From: Amphichorda felina
Taxonomy: Eukaryota; Ascomycota; Sordariomycetes; Hypocreales; Bionectriaceae
Length of the DNA stretch: 64,000 nucleotides
Assembly (NCBI GenBank): GCA_016490725.1
Contig: JAEMHR010000124.1
Location: 1-64,000, forward strand
Reading direction: 5' to 3'
In this document: positions 10,290 to 20,425 of the stretch, piece after piece
Layout of the letters: each line of letters starts with the position of its first letter
Numbering within the stretch: the stretch's first letter is position 1
The notes under the pieces: model-generated
Database searches by the model: none
What the model was told of the DNA's origin: nothing
Seen by the model: only the letters and a program-made list of their open reading frames with translations
Translations under genes and position numbers: made by a program

Positions 10290-13200
10290 ATGGACGAAAC
10301 ACCGACCCGAGCCAGCGGCATCCCTCGCCCCTCCAGACTGCCCGTGCCGCGACCCGTCTCTGGCATCCCCAAGCCTACTTCGACCATCTCACGCCCGACC
10401 TCGATAATACGCCCATCCCCATCCAGAGAGAGCCTTTCGGGCTCCAGAGGGGGCTCAAGTCTCTCTGTGGCCGAGCCTCATGGCGAATTGAGGAGCCCAA
10501 GACTCCGACCTTCCGCATCCCGAGACCAGCTCCACAGCTCCAGCCTCAACCAGGGACGGAACCCGCGCCTTCGACCCTCGCCCTCGCGTGAGCAATTGCT
10601 GTCCAGAAAGCCCTCCAGGGACTCGTTTGCGAAGCCGCCCCGCCCCCCCGTGTCGAGTACCAATGGCGCTCGCGCGCCCACCACCCCGCGTCGTCGGGCA
10701 AGCAACGCGCCGCGAGACACTCCCACTCACCAAGTTGACGTGCCCACCGAGCCGAACCCCGCCGAGAAGGACCGAGTGCTGCTCAAGAGACAGTCGATGC
10801 TGACGAGGCGACCCTCGGAGGTGTTTTCTGGGCCACGGTCCCCAGAGGCGCCCGTTAGGAGTGTCGAGACCCCTGCTGCAGAGGATGTGTCGACCTCTGA
10901 TCCCGTCAACGCAACTCCAGTCAAGACCAAGCCCTCGCTTGCCGAGCGTACCATGGAAACGCTTGCAAATATACCCTCCTCCCCTGCCATGGGCAAGAAA
11001 CGCTCTGCGTTCTTCGACCCAGCACGGCCAATGTCGCGCGGAACCGAGTCAAGACCTGGATCCAGCTACAACTCGGACGGCTCAGGGAGGATGTCGTCGC
11101 GTGCGGGAAGCCGCCCTGGGTCGAGCGCTGGGAATGACGAGCCCAGCTTTGGGGTGCCGGCCAATACGTTCAGAGCGGCCCTGCCCACAGTTGATGACAC
11201 CCCTCATTCGAGAGTCTCCATGACGCCGACTGCAAAGACCCCCGTGATCAGAAAGGCAGCTTCACGGCCATCTCTCAATTCGGCATCCAAGCTGGCTGCG
11301 ACAAACCTAGCCACCCCAGGGGGCAACCGCAGTCCGAGCCCAGTCAAGAAATCATACGGGGATCTCTCACTCAAGTCTGGCTCCAAGACGGTGGGGGCTC
11401 GACCGTCCAAACCCCGTGCTTCGGTGGGCGGACTCTTCAAGAAACCGTCTTTGCCAGCAATGGACGTTGCGGCAGCCAACCCAGACGACGCTGCTGCGTC
11501 GCCGGAATCCACATTCCGCAAGTCGTCGACTGCGCTGCGCGAGCAAATCGCCAAAGCCAAAGCCGCCAAACGAGCAGCTATGAGTCAGCCCTCTGTTGAT
11601 GGTTCGCCCCCAAGGGAGGATACCGCCGTCGCGCCGCCTGACGATGGGGTCGACTTTGGCATGGAGTATGAAGATCCGTTTGGGTTGAGAAAGGGGGAGA
11701 ATCCTGGAAAGAAAGTTCTTAACCAGCGAGTAAATGCCGCTCGAACTAGCGGAAGACTGAACATTGCGGCGCTTGGTCTGAAAGACATTCCCGTCGAAGT
11801 GATGAAGATGTACGACTTGGAGAGCATTGGCGCAAACGATGGCAGCTGGGCGGAGAGCGTCGACCTGACGAGGCTTATCGCTGCTGACAATGAGTTTGAG
11901 AAACTGGACGACGCCGTCTTTCCGGACACAGACCCAGACAGCTTGAATGACGATGACTCGGGAGAGGTGAATATTTTTGGTGGCCTCGAGACCATTGATC
12001 TGCACGGCAACGTCCTGGTCGACGTTCCCTTGGGCTTTCGCCGTCTGAGCCATGTGACGTCTCTCAACTTGGTGAGTTCGCTGGGGGACCCTTACCAAGC
12101 TCGTACTAATGGTGTGGTGCCAGTCATCGAATCGTCTCCAAAATAACAGTCTCGACACGATTGCTCAAATGACCGCACTCCGGGACCTGAAGCTCGCCAA
12201 GAACCTCTTCTCGGGCCCTCTGAGCTCGGAATTGTCCAACCTCTCCTCTCTAGAAGTCCTGGATTTGCATGGCAACAATGTGTCGGCATTGCCCCAAAAT
12301 ATCGACAAGATGTCGCGCTTGAGGATCCTCAACCTGAGCGAGAATAGCATCGAGTCTCTGCCTTTCGGAGACCTAGCTAAGCTGCCGTTGACAGAACTGC
12401 TGGTGAGGAAGAACAAGCTCTCGGGGACGCTCATTGAGGACTCCGTCGAGGAGCTCCGCCAGCTGCAGACACTCGACGCATCAGTAAATCAGCTGGCGCG
12501 ACTCGTTCCCCTTGACGTGGCAATTCGCCTACCGGCTCTTCATGCACTTTCCCTGTCAATGAACCGACTAGACAGTCTGCCTGATATGACGACGTGGACG
12601 AGCCTGTTGACGTTGATGGTCGATGAAAATAGGATAGCCGGTATCCCTGATGGGTTCACTACCCTCGACAAGCTGCGTCATGCAGATTTCTCGGGCAACG
12701 ACATTCGTGTGGTGCCTCCTGAGGTATCAAAGATGGACAATCTTGCCATGATGCGCCTCAGTGGGAACCCTTTGCGCGACAAGAAGTTTGTGTCGATCCC
12801 AACAGATGAGCTCAAAGAGATTCTTGCTGGCCGTTTGGAGCCGCCTCCTCCGTACCAAGAGTCAGGACCGGTCGCTGCCCAACCCGGGGTCCCTGACTTC
12901 CTGGCAGGCTCCAAGGCCGAGACGCTTGGCGGGGAAGTGGGCACGGCCCTGCCCAAGGACGATGCTGGAAATGACAGCCGCTCTGACATGGACGAGGATT
13001 TCGCGACTCCCCCAACATCGGCCCCACAATCCCCTGCGCGCTCTCGATCACAGACCGTGTCCAGTCTGAGATCTGGGTCTCAGACGGTGTCAAACCAGAC
13101 CTGGTCTGTGAAACAAGGCGGGATTCTTGACCGCTCACGAACTGAGTCGTCATCCCTGCACCCGGTAACCTGCTCCAAGGTAGCGGCAGACAACCGCATC

Positions 13201-13800
13201 AAGCAGGTCATGCTCCATCACAACCTCTTCGCAAGCCTGCCCAATTCGTTGAGCTTCTTTGCAGAGACGCTGTCCGTACTGTCCCTTGCACATAACCAGC
13301 TCGTGGGGGAGACTTATCTATCCGAAGTCATGGAGTTTCCAGCGTTGCGGGAGCTGAACCTCTCGTCAAACCGCATCACGGGGCTTAGTCCCCTGGTCCA
13401 GCACCTGCGCGCCCCGATCATGGAGAAGCTCGATGTCTCGGTGAACCGGATCAATGCGCTGTCCACGAACCTGCGGGACGTCTTCCCCCAACTGACGGTA
13501 CTGCTGGTATCGAACAACCACCTCGAGGACCTGGACCCTGAGATGGTCAGGGGCCTGAGGATCGTCGACGCTTCAAGCAATGACATCTTTCGCCTCAACC
13601 CAAAGCTTGGGCTGCTTGGAGGGCCAGGGGGGCTGGAGCGGCTGGACGTGATGGGAAACCGGTTCCGGGTCCCCAGGTATAGCGTCCTGGAGCTCGGGAC
13701 TGAGGCCACGCTCCGCTGGCTTCGCGGGCGTGTTCCGGTGGCGGAGATGGCTGCTTGGAAGGGCGACGATGACGAGGATCCATTGAGTGACGTCGACTGA
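10290..13800 (+). CDS. leucine-rich repeat protein, LRRC40-like, with SxIP motifs
   Basis: Two exons: 10290-12071 and 12124-13800. The 52-bp intron (gtgagt...ccag) lies within an LRR and joins SLNL to SSNRLQNNSL. Product 1152 aa. The first ~480 residues are a Ser/Pro/Arg-rich disordered region. At its very start it has SGIP (9-12), SRLP (15-18) and SGIP (24-27) in basic context, which fit the SxIP motif of proteins that bind EB1-type microtubule plus-end proteins. A first LRR block follows (about residues 490-845), including LDLHGN and LRLSGNPL-type repeats with the RLEPPPP end seen in LRRC40-like proteins. After a Ser-rich linker comes a second LRR block ending in LRWLRGRVP. Role unknown; scaffold or cytoskeletal adaptor is inferred. 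The LRR assignment is firm, the LRRC40 kinship less so. Confidence 0.85.
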
Positions 13801-15187
13801 GCCCGAACTTGTCGGGACATAATATCGCATGTACGAGTACAGATTGGCAGAGGTGAGCTCAGGCGTGGCGCCGTGTGGAGACGAGGCTTCGGCTTGGTAT
13901 GGCCTTCTCGTGGGGTGGGTTTGCTTGCTCTTTATGGTGCACAATACACATAATGGGGTGAAAGAGGAGGATATACATACCACTTTAATTGTTTAATATT
14001 GCTCTTCGAAGGGCCTCTTACTTTTAATTCCTTGAACACAGGATACCAACCCAACTGGCGAGCTAGCAGAAACACAAGGATCGCGCTTCAACTTGGCTTG
14101 CTTTGAACTCTATTTGTGGGGAAATGGTGGTGACTAGAGGGCCAACTATCAACATTTACGCCTCAAACCCTACTAAGAGAGTACTCGTCGAGAAAGAACG
14201 AGCCCTAGAGATATCGGTACACAGTAGAATCCAACCGGCAGAGAAGTCCTCGAGAGGAGCATGGTGCAAGAACGAGAAGCTGTGACTGGCTATGCCGCGG
14301 GGGCATGGAGGCCTCGCTGCGATATGCCTGATATCTATCATACAGAGAGGTGGAGGCCCCGACGGGCTTTGCTGGTCACCCGTCGGGAGCATTTCTGGTC
14401 CGGCTGGCTGAGGCCATGTGTATGTATGACACATAGCGTTATGGTAGGATCTCCTAGCGCTGCAGAGCTACACACACGGCAATGCTGCTTTCAACGCCGT
14501 TGGTCGCCGGGGGCATTTTACTTACGGTATGATCAAGCTTTGACGCCTGGTTCTGCAATGGCTTCGGGCTTCGTGCTACAGGCTTCGGGATACAGGCTCC
14601 GGGATACAGGCTCCGGGCTATAGGCTTCAAAGTACGAAACATGGCAGGTCGACGACGTTGATTCAATGATTGCCACGAGCAATGGAGCATGGGTAATAAG
14701 CACCGAGTCCCCCCCCCTGGGGCCCAACCCCGCAAAGTGTGCTGCTCCACATACCAAGGAGGCATCCACACAGGAATCCCATTACCCCTGTCTTGGTAGT
14801 ACCCGGCCGCCACCCGGCCGCCACCTCGCGTGTGAGTGCACCCACAGTCCCGCAGTCCCGTCCCATCTGGCACCTACATGGGGCTGCTGCCATGGACGCC
14901 GATATGGTCAACCTGCGCGAGACTCTGCTTCGAAGAGGCAATCTAAGCCAGCAAGCTAGGGACCCTGCCCAGGGTTATCCTTCTCGTAGTAACAACAGGT
15001 GTCGAGAGTCCATCAGTGCAATCAATCTTCACATGAGAAGCCGAGGCTCCTGCGCGTCGTGTCGTTCATATAATCCCACCCGCCGTGCGCATTCCCTGTC
15101 AACATCTGAGTAGAGTCCTCCATCCGCCTTTGTTCTGTGCCCTTCCCCACCCATTGTTGCCCATGTCCACATGGTCGCCCTACCAAG
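13801..15187. other. intergenic region
   Basis: About 1.39 kb without a supported gene. It includes a GTACGAGTAC motif at 13831-13840, a 14-bp tandem repeat at 14580-14635 and the promoter of the GH5 gene. Confidence 0.5.
14580..14635 (+). repeat. 14-bp tandem repeat, four units
   Basis: Units are AGGCTTCGGGATAC, AGGCTCCGGGATAC, AGGCTCCGGGCTAT and AGGCTTCAAAGTAC. The pattern begins to decay on both sides (a related TGGCTTCGGGCTTCG lies just upstream). Confidence 0.85.
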
Positions 15188-16793
15188 ATGCGTTTCCTCA
15201 CCATTGCCGCGTTGCTGCTAGCAGGGCTCACCACTCCTTCTGGAGTGCTGGCTCAAGATGTCGAGGGTTGGTATGATGCGCATCCAGGCCTGCCGCGCAT
15301 CAACCAGGTCCATCAACACCAGATCGTTGATGAACTCGGCCGTATCCGGTTCTTCCACGGGACCAATGTTGTCATGAAACAGGCACCGTGGCATCACCCG
15401 ATGGAGTGGGAACCCGGCGTCCCGTCGTTTGGTGAGCAGGATGTCCAAAACTTGCGCAAGCTGGGCTTGAATATCGTGCGTCTGGGCCATAGCTGGGCTG
15501 GTGCCGAGCCTACGCGCGGGGACTACAACCAGACATTCCTGGATATCATGAAGCTACAGACCAAGCTAGCTGAGGAGCACGGCATCTATGTTCTAGTCGA
15601 TGTACACCAGGATGTTCTGGCGCCGCAGTTCTGCGGCAATGGTGCACCCGAGGCAAGTTGATAGCGATCTATCCCAAGGGCTTATTCTGACCACGGCCTT
15701 CTTCTAGTGGTTTGCCAAGAAGGGCTGGGTGCAGAGTCACCTGGGGTATCCGGCTCCCATGGCGCTGCCATTCCCCGTGGATGAAGACGGCATGATTGTG
15801 TCCGAGCCCGGCGAGTCGCCCCAGGGTCCTCCCCTGGAAATCTGCAACCAAGTCGACTGGGCTCTGAGCTATACGTCCGTGGCAGTGGGCAATGCCTTTG
15901 GCCGGCTTTACAACAACTATGATGGGCTCGGCGATGCATTTGCGGCCTACTGGAAAAAGCTTGCCTCCGAGTATGCTGACACGGTTAATATCGTAGGGTA
16001 TAACCTGCTAAACGAGCCGTGGGTGGGAGATACGTGGGCTGACCCCACGTTACTTATCCCCGGTGTTGCGGATGCCAAGGTCATGGAGGGGCTTTGGAAC
16101 CATGCAACGGAGCAGATCCGCACCGTCGATAACGATACACTCATCTGGTTCGAGGGTGCCACTATTGACATCTTATCAGGCTTCGAGGACGCCCCTCTCG
16201 GGGACGGCTCCAAGTCTGTCCATTCCTGGCATTACTATGGCCCGCCACAGCTCGGATCCATCCACGACACCATCTACAACCGCAACAAGGATAACGAGCG
16301 CCTGGGGACTGCTGGCGTCCTTACCGAATTCACCTTCTGGATCGGCGATCAAGGCGAAGGAACGCCGGCCAAGATGGAGGACCTCGAGGAAGCCGTGGCA
16401 GCGACGGATGCGAACATGGTTTCCTGGATAGGCTGGGCGTACAACTTCCTGTATAACGGAACGACCGGCCAGCCCTTCCCCGAGCTCGTCAAGCACTACA
16501 GCCGGCCATACCCTGCCGCTGTCGCAGGCACTCCAAAGAGTTACGGCTTCGACGAGGGCTCGGGTACCTTCAACCTGGAGTTCACGGCCGACCCCGACAT
16601 TGATGCGCCTACGGAAATCATCCTACCCAAGCCCAAGTTCCCCGATGGCTACAGCGTCCAGATATCCCCCGAAGGCAGCTTGCTGCAGCACCTGCCCGAC
16701 GACCGGACCCTGGCCTTGTTCACCAACGTCGAGGATGCCACCGACATCCATGTTACAATAACTCGCAAGTGGTTGAAGCACGAGTCGAGGTAA
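15188..16793 (+). CDS. secreted glycoside hydrolase family 5 enzyme, endoglycoceramidase-like
   Basis: Two exons: 15188-15652 and 15708-16793; 516 aa. The 55-bp intron has a GC donor (GAG|GCAAGT) and TAG acceptor. No GT donor gives a continuous frame, and the join PEWFAKKGW restores the family motif. A signal peptide covers residues 1-22 (ends SGVLA). GH5 landmarks are GTNVVMKQAPWHH, NIVRLGHSWAGAEP, LVDVHQDVLAPQFCGNGAPEW, the acid/base Glu258 in LLNEPW and the probable nucleophile Glu362 in GVLTEFTFW. The DVHQD...GNGAPEW block is characteristic of endoglycosylceramidases, which release the glycan from glycosphingolipids. The C-terminal ~100 residues resemble the beta-sandwich appended to such enzymes. 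Probably secreted. GH5 is firm; glycolipid specificity is inferred. Confidence 0.88.
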
Positions 16794-16938
16794 TGCAAGG
16801 GGGTTATGTAAATGGTGGTAACGGATTCAGCAACGGGAGCACCTGTCCTTGCAAATGGTGGCTGGGGGGACGGAGAAAAGGAGGTCGGGGGCGGGGGGTC
16901 CTGTAGTTGCATGGTCGCAGGGCGTCCGCAGCGCCCTC

Positions 16939-16944
16939 AATAAA
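16939..16944 (+). promoter_or_regulatory. candidate poly(A) signal of the GH5 gene
   Basis: An AATAAA hexamer lies 146 bp after the GH5 stop codon, a normal distance for a fungal 3' UTR. Confidence 0.45.
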
Positions 16945-17355
16945 CAAAGCCCCCAGTCAAGGGAGACTTTCTGTGTCTGTGTTATTCACACCCGAGGTAT
17001 TGACATTGGGTGATGTGGCGAGATGTTGTTGCCTGGGCAAATCGTAGGACGCCAGCATGACGTGCTTGGAGTGACTTGCCCGTGATGACGTCCTGTCAAA
17101 GTTTGACAAGATGGAACCCAACGAGCCAAGACAATCGAACGAGGTCTGCGAAGCTTCGTGGGTCACCCGCACGACATGTTGCTAACCCAACCTTGCAAGG
17201 CCACGCACTCACTTCAGGGACAACTACAAAGGGTCACGGGCGCTCAGGGGGGGAAATCTTTTACAGCCAATCCAAGGCACTATTCTATCGCTGCCGTCTC
17301 TGCAATCTGACAGGTAAAGCGGGGTTCCTTTGATACTATGTAAACCCCGACCTGA

Positions 17356-17698
17356 ACCCCTGACCCATCTCGGACCCGGATCGTCTTTGGAGACACGGAC
17401 CTTGGCCAGGTCAACCGTACCCTGGTGGAATACTTCTTCGGTACGTCTTTGCAGCAGCCCGTCTCCCAGCCATACACACTGGTTGACCAAAGATAATTAC
17501 TAGTCAATGAGCGGCTGCCGATTGAGATGGGGTGGCACAAGAAGGAAGGCCTCATCGGCATCGACGATGTTCTCAAAGTCTCTGGCATGATTGAAGCTGC
17601 GACCAGCCTCCTTACAGACTCCAAGGAGTCTCAACCTACCAAACGACGAGATCCAACCCCTCATTCCCAGATCACGAAACTGTTATAGAGCTGGCCAA
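17356..17698 (+). pseudogene. 3' remnant of a chloroperoxidase (peroxidase family 2) gene
   Basis: Two open segments, 17356-17440 and 17514-17698, are joined by a still-recognisable 73-bp intron (donor gtacgt, acceptor ctag). The joined product reads RIVFGDTDLGQVNRTLVEYF, then FVNERLPIEMGW, KKEGLIGIDDVLKVSGMIEA and ATSLLTDSKES. This is the typical C-terminal end of fungal heme chloroperoxidase-like proteins. The N-terminal part that carries the proximal Cys (PCP) and catalytic Glu motifs is not found upstream: the frame meets a TGA at 17353. It is therefore best read as a truncated, non-functional relic about 90 residues long. A functional enzyme could only exist if unseen upstream exons splice in, and none could be found. 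Confidence 0.65.
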
Positions 17699-18026
17699 AG
17701 AGATCAAGCAGGGCTGGACGCGACAAGAGGTTGCTCGGAGTGCATGGAGCAGGTGCCCCAGCATATCATCAAGTCCCCAGTGCCCCAAGACCGATGTCAT
17801 CAGTGGTGCTGTCGACATTTGGGGCGAGACCACCGTCATGATCTTTCACCATGCCTACTTTCTCCAGAACAATGCGAATTCTCTGTTTCCCCAAAGCTTC
17901 GTCCACGAAGCACTACACACGCTGGTGCTGCTTTTCCCGCAGAACAGGTGGTACAACGCGAGCAAGGCGTGGTGCCACAAGCACCTCAAGCCCGTCACGT
18001 CGGACGCAGATCCCAGCGTGCCATAA
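17595..18026 (+). other. unassigned open frame downstream of the chloroperoxidase relic
   Basis: This frame overlaps the end of the relic in another phase and stays open for 143 codons, with its first in-frame ATG only at 17838. The translation looks protein-like: FPDHETVIELAKEIKQGW, then SGAVDIWGETTVMIFHHAYF, then SFVHEALHTLVLLFPQNRWY. It includes an HEALH pentapeptide, which fits the HExxH zinc-protease pattern but could be chance. I do not recognise the family. With no good start codon it may be a gene fragment. Confidence 0.3.
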
Positions 18027-18765
18027 TGGGGGCCGCTTACTATGATCAATCTTGACGCGTACCGATTCTGGTAGGACAGGCTGTCTACTCTCCTGTTGGG
18101 CATTCTTGGTAGCGCCAGCCTTTGCGGCCTATGACCTATGAAGTGCACATCATCAGCCAACCAGACGCCTCAATCAGTGCCAGTATTGTACGAGGATGGC
18201 CAACTGCATTTACTCTGGGGGCCACCCGTGCCGATCAAATCCAACGGCGAGGATACCAGAACATCAGCCAACGAAAGGCCTCCCTCGCCGAGTCAATGTC
18301 GTGTTGCGTGGTGCGCCTTGCTTGTCCCGCCTTGCTTCTCAAGCTATATTAACTCTGCATCGCCCACTTTCTGCGGCGCAGACTCTGGACGGAATCGAAG
18401 CAAATTGGGGAAGATCACCATAGCACGTCGATCATGTATCATGCATCGTTCCCCAGCCAGTGAAGAGCTCCGATAGAATCTTGACCGACGTCCCGCTCTT
18501 GGTGCAATCTATTTTTGTCGGGTCATTTTCACACGTAGTTCATCCTACACGTCTCGAGTGGCTACATATCAGTGCGGCGCATGCGTGAAGGAAGGGTGAT
18601 ATTCGGGGCTGCTTATGGTTATGTACAAGGTACCTATGTGGATGACGGTAGCCGGCGTTCGTGGGAGCAATATGGGTATCGAGGGGATGTACCGTCCATT
18701 GCCTGAGGCCTCGAGTCTATCACACGGCATAGGTAAGGGAGGAAAGACGCGAGGTGAGTGAAAGG
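18027..18765. other. intergenic region upstream of the small secreted protein gene
   Basis: No gene is supported in these ~740 bp. The distal part serves as promoter for the gene at 18896. Confidence 0.45.
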
Positions 18766-18773
18766 TATATAAG
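18766..18773 (+). promoter_or_regulatory. TATA box
   Basis: TATATAAG lies 123 bp before the ATG of the small secreted protein gene, a position that fits a TATA-driven, possibly strongly inducible promoter. Confidence 0.6.
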
Positions 18774-18895
18774 AGATGGGATGGCCACGCAGAGAAGACT
18801 CCCTCGAACAACTCATGAGCACGCACCTCTTCTCTTTCATCCCATCTTTCACTCACAACCAACTCTATAAAACCACGCCTATCCACCATCTAAAA

Positions 18896-19228
18896 ATGAA
18901 GGTCCTATCCGTCAACTGTACCGTGGTGGCCATCGCCGCGGCCCTCCTTCCCTATGCCTCCGCAAATTCTTGCGTCAGGCAGAGCAACGCCTTATACACC
19001 TATATTGTCACGGCCGACGGAGTTGACGACATCCCCGGAAAGTGCGGCGGTCTCTGGGATAACCTTAAGCGGTTCCCAGCCTGCGTTGCCTCGGCAACCA
19101 GCTGCGACGACAATGACGGCGACCTCAAATGGCAATTCAATGTCGGCAAGGGTTGTGACGGGGGCATGGTCGAGTCGACCTGGTACGAGGCCACACGCAA
19201 TCATTTCGGTGCCATCGACTGCCCCTGA
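18896..19228 (+). CDS. small secreted cysteine-rich protein (effector candidate)
   Basis: Single exon, 110 aa. A clear signal peptide (MKVLSVNCTVVAIAAALLPY then ASA) predicts cleavage after Ala23, leaving an 87-residue mature protein. The mature part holds six cysteines (26, 50, 63, 70, 87, 109), an even number suited to three disulfides, and has no membrane segment or GPI-like tail. The family is not recognised. Size, secretion and cysteine content match fungal apoplastic effectors or other small secreted proteins; role and target are unknown. The gene has a TATA box 123 bp upstream and sits in the gene-sparse 17-20 kb part next to a gene relic and a foldback element, a setting often seen for such genes. 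Start context AAAAATGAA is good. Confidence 0.8.
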   Translation: MKVLSVNCTVVAIAAALLPYASANSCVRQSNALYTYIVTADGVDDIPGKCGGLWDNLKRFPACVASATSCDDNDGDLKWQFNVGKGCDGGMVESTWYEATRNHFGAIDCP

Positions 19229-19702
19229 TTAACCGCTTGAGGAGGGATGATAGCTCTTTTCGTTTGTCCCGCTTTTCGGTCGTTTTAGCTACTTGAATCT
19301 CGGCAACATTCTCTTCTTCAAAGCTGGTAGATAGCTACACTATCTATACATCGATATGTGCGAGGCTATCCCAGTAGCCTCTTTACATATCTATCAATCT
19401 TGCGCTGCATTCACTTCGGGTCTCGATAATCCGTTACTCTTGGTCGACGCTGTAGAGAGGGCCGTGCGCAACAAAACCACATGTAGTCTCCGATCCTTAA
19501 TTGCTGTCACTCTTTCATATTGCCGTAGCAAGGAACCAAACCCATGAGCAATATCCATCGCCCAGCCTGGGATGCCGGCAGCTACATTAAATGGAAATTG
19601 TTGTGCTCTTCATGTGATTTCCGCCTCAGACTGAGGTAAATGGTTAGTATCTCGCATCTACTCCGTAGTCTTCTCACAATGATCTCGCGTTTATCTGGGG
19701 TT
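19229..19702. other. intergenic region
   Basis: 3' flank of the small secreted protein gene. No gene seen; the foldback element cluster begins at its right edge. Confidence 0.45.
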
Positions 19703-19741
19703 GGTCGTGGTTAAAAGGGGAGGGGGGGTTGGACAAGATCA
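19703..19741 (+). repeat. extra copy of the foldback-element terminal repeat
   Basis: This 39-bp segment starts GGTCGTGGTTA and ends AAGATCA. It matches the right terminal repeat at 19884-19920 in the same orientation, with several differences. It is probably the right end of a second, mostly lost copy lying directly left of the complete one. Confidence 0.7.
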
Positions 19742-19751
19742 AGAGTTAGGT

Positions 19752-19920
19752 TGATGTGGTCCGACCCCCCCCTTGTAATCGCGACCCGCCCCACTACCAA
19801 TGCAGACCTGGTCTGCTAACCAGATCAACTAAACCGCCATAGCAGACCAGGTCACCCCACTAATTATGAGAATGGTGGGTACAGGTCGTGGTTACAAGGG
19901 GGGGGGACCGGACCAGATCA
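19752..19920. mobile_element. 169-bp foldback MITE-like element
   Basis: The left end (19752-19786, starting TGATGTGGTCCGACC) and right end (19884-19920, ending GGACCGGACCAGATCA) are inverted repeats of about 36 bp, including a homopolymeric C/G core and TTGTAA/TTACAA. An inner pair, ACCTGGTCTGCTA (19806-19818) and TAGCAGACCAGGT (19840-19852), is a perfect 13-bp inverted repeat. The whole unit can fold into a near-continuous hairpin. It has no coding capacity. No clear target-site duplication was identified, so the exact ends and family are unsure. Confidence 0.7.
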
Positions 19921-20425
19921 GCCAGAATAGAGTCTCAACGCTCAGAGCGCGTTCCAGGTGGACCATCTCCTCACCGACACACCGAGCCGTGCAAAGCCAC
20001 TGGAACCCCAGGAACAAGCCACACCAGCCACCATGACCCCTTCCCGCGCACGGATTTGGGCTAGTGCATCCAACCACTGACCAGCCTCGCCAGTTTCTCC
20101 CCAGCAACAGCACAATGGCGAGCTGACCATCGCCCGACACCGCAACCTGACTGCTTCTCCACACACTCGGCTCGCAACATCAATCTCCGTTGCTACCTCT
20201 ATCATCGCCATCTGGCAATTCATAGCTATCTACCTTGCGTGTCGCTGACATTGTGCTGCCCAGCTACGACCCCGACACGTTGAAGTGCTCAGGCATCACC
20301 TCATCCCTCCCTCGCTTGACGTCGATCACGACACCGCTCCCAGCACAGTAACACCACGATAGCATCGCCCGACTGCCCTCCACCGAAAACTGCCTCGACG
20401 GATTTCTTCACACATTGCCGCCGCC
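19921..20425. other. intergenic region upstream of the coiled-coil protein gene
   Basis: No gene seen in ~500 bp. It is expected to hold the promoter and C-rich 5' leader of the gene at 20426. Confidence 0.45.
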
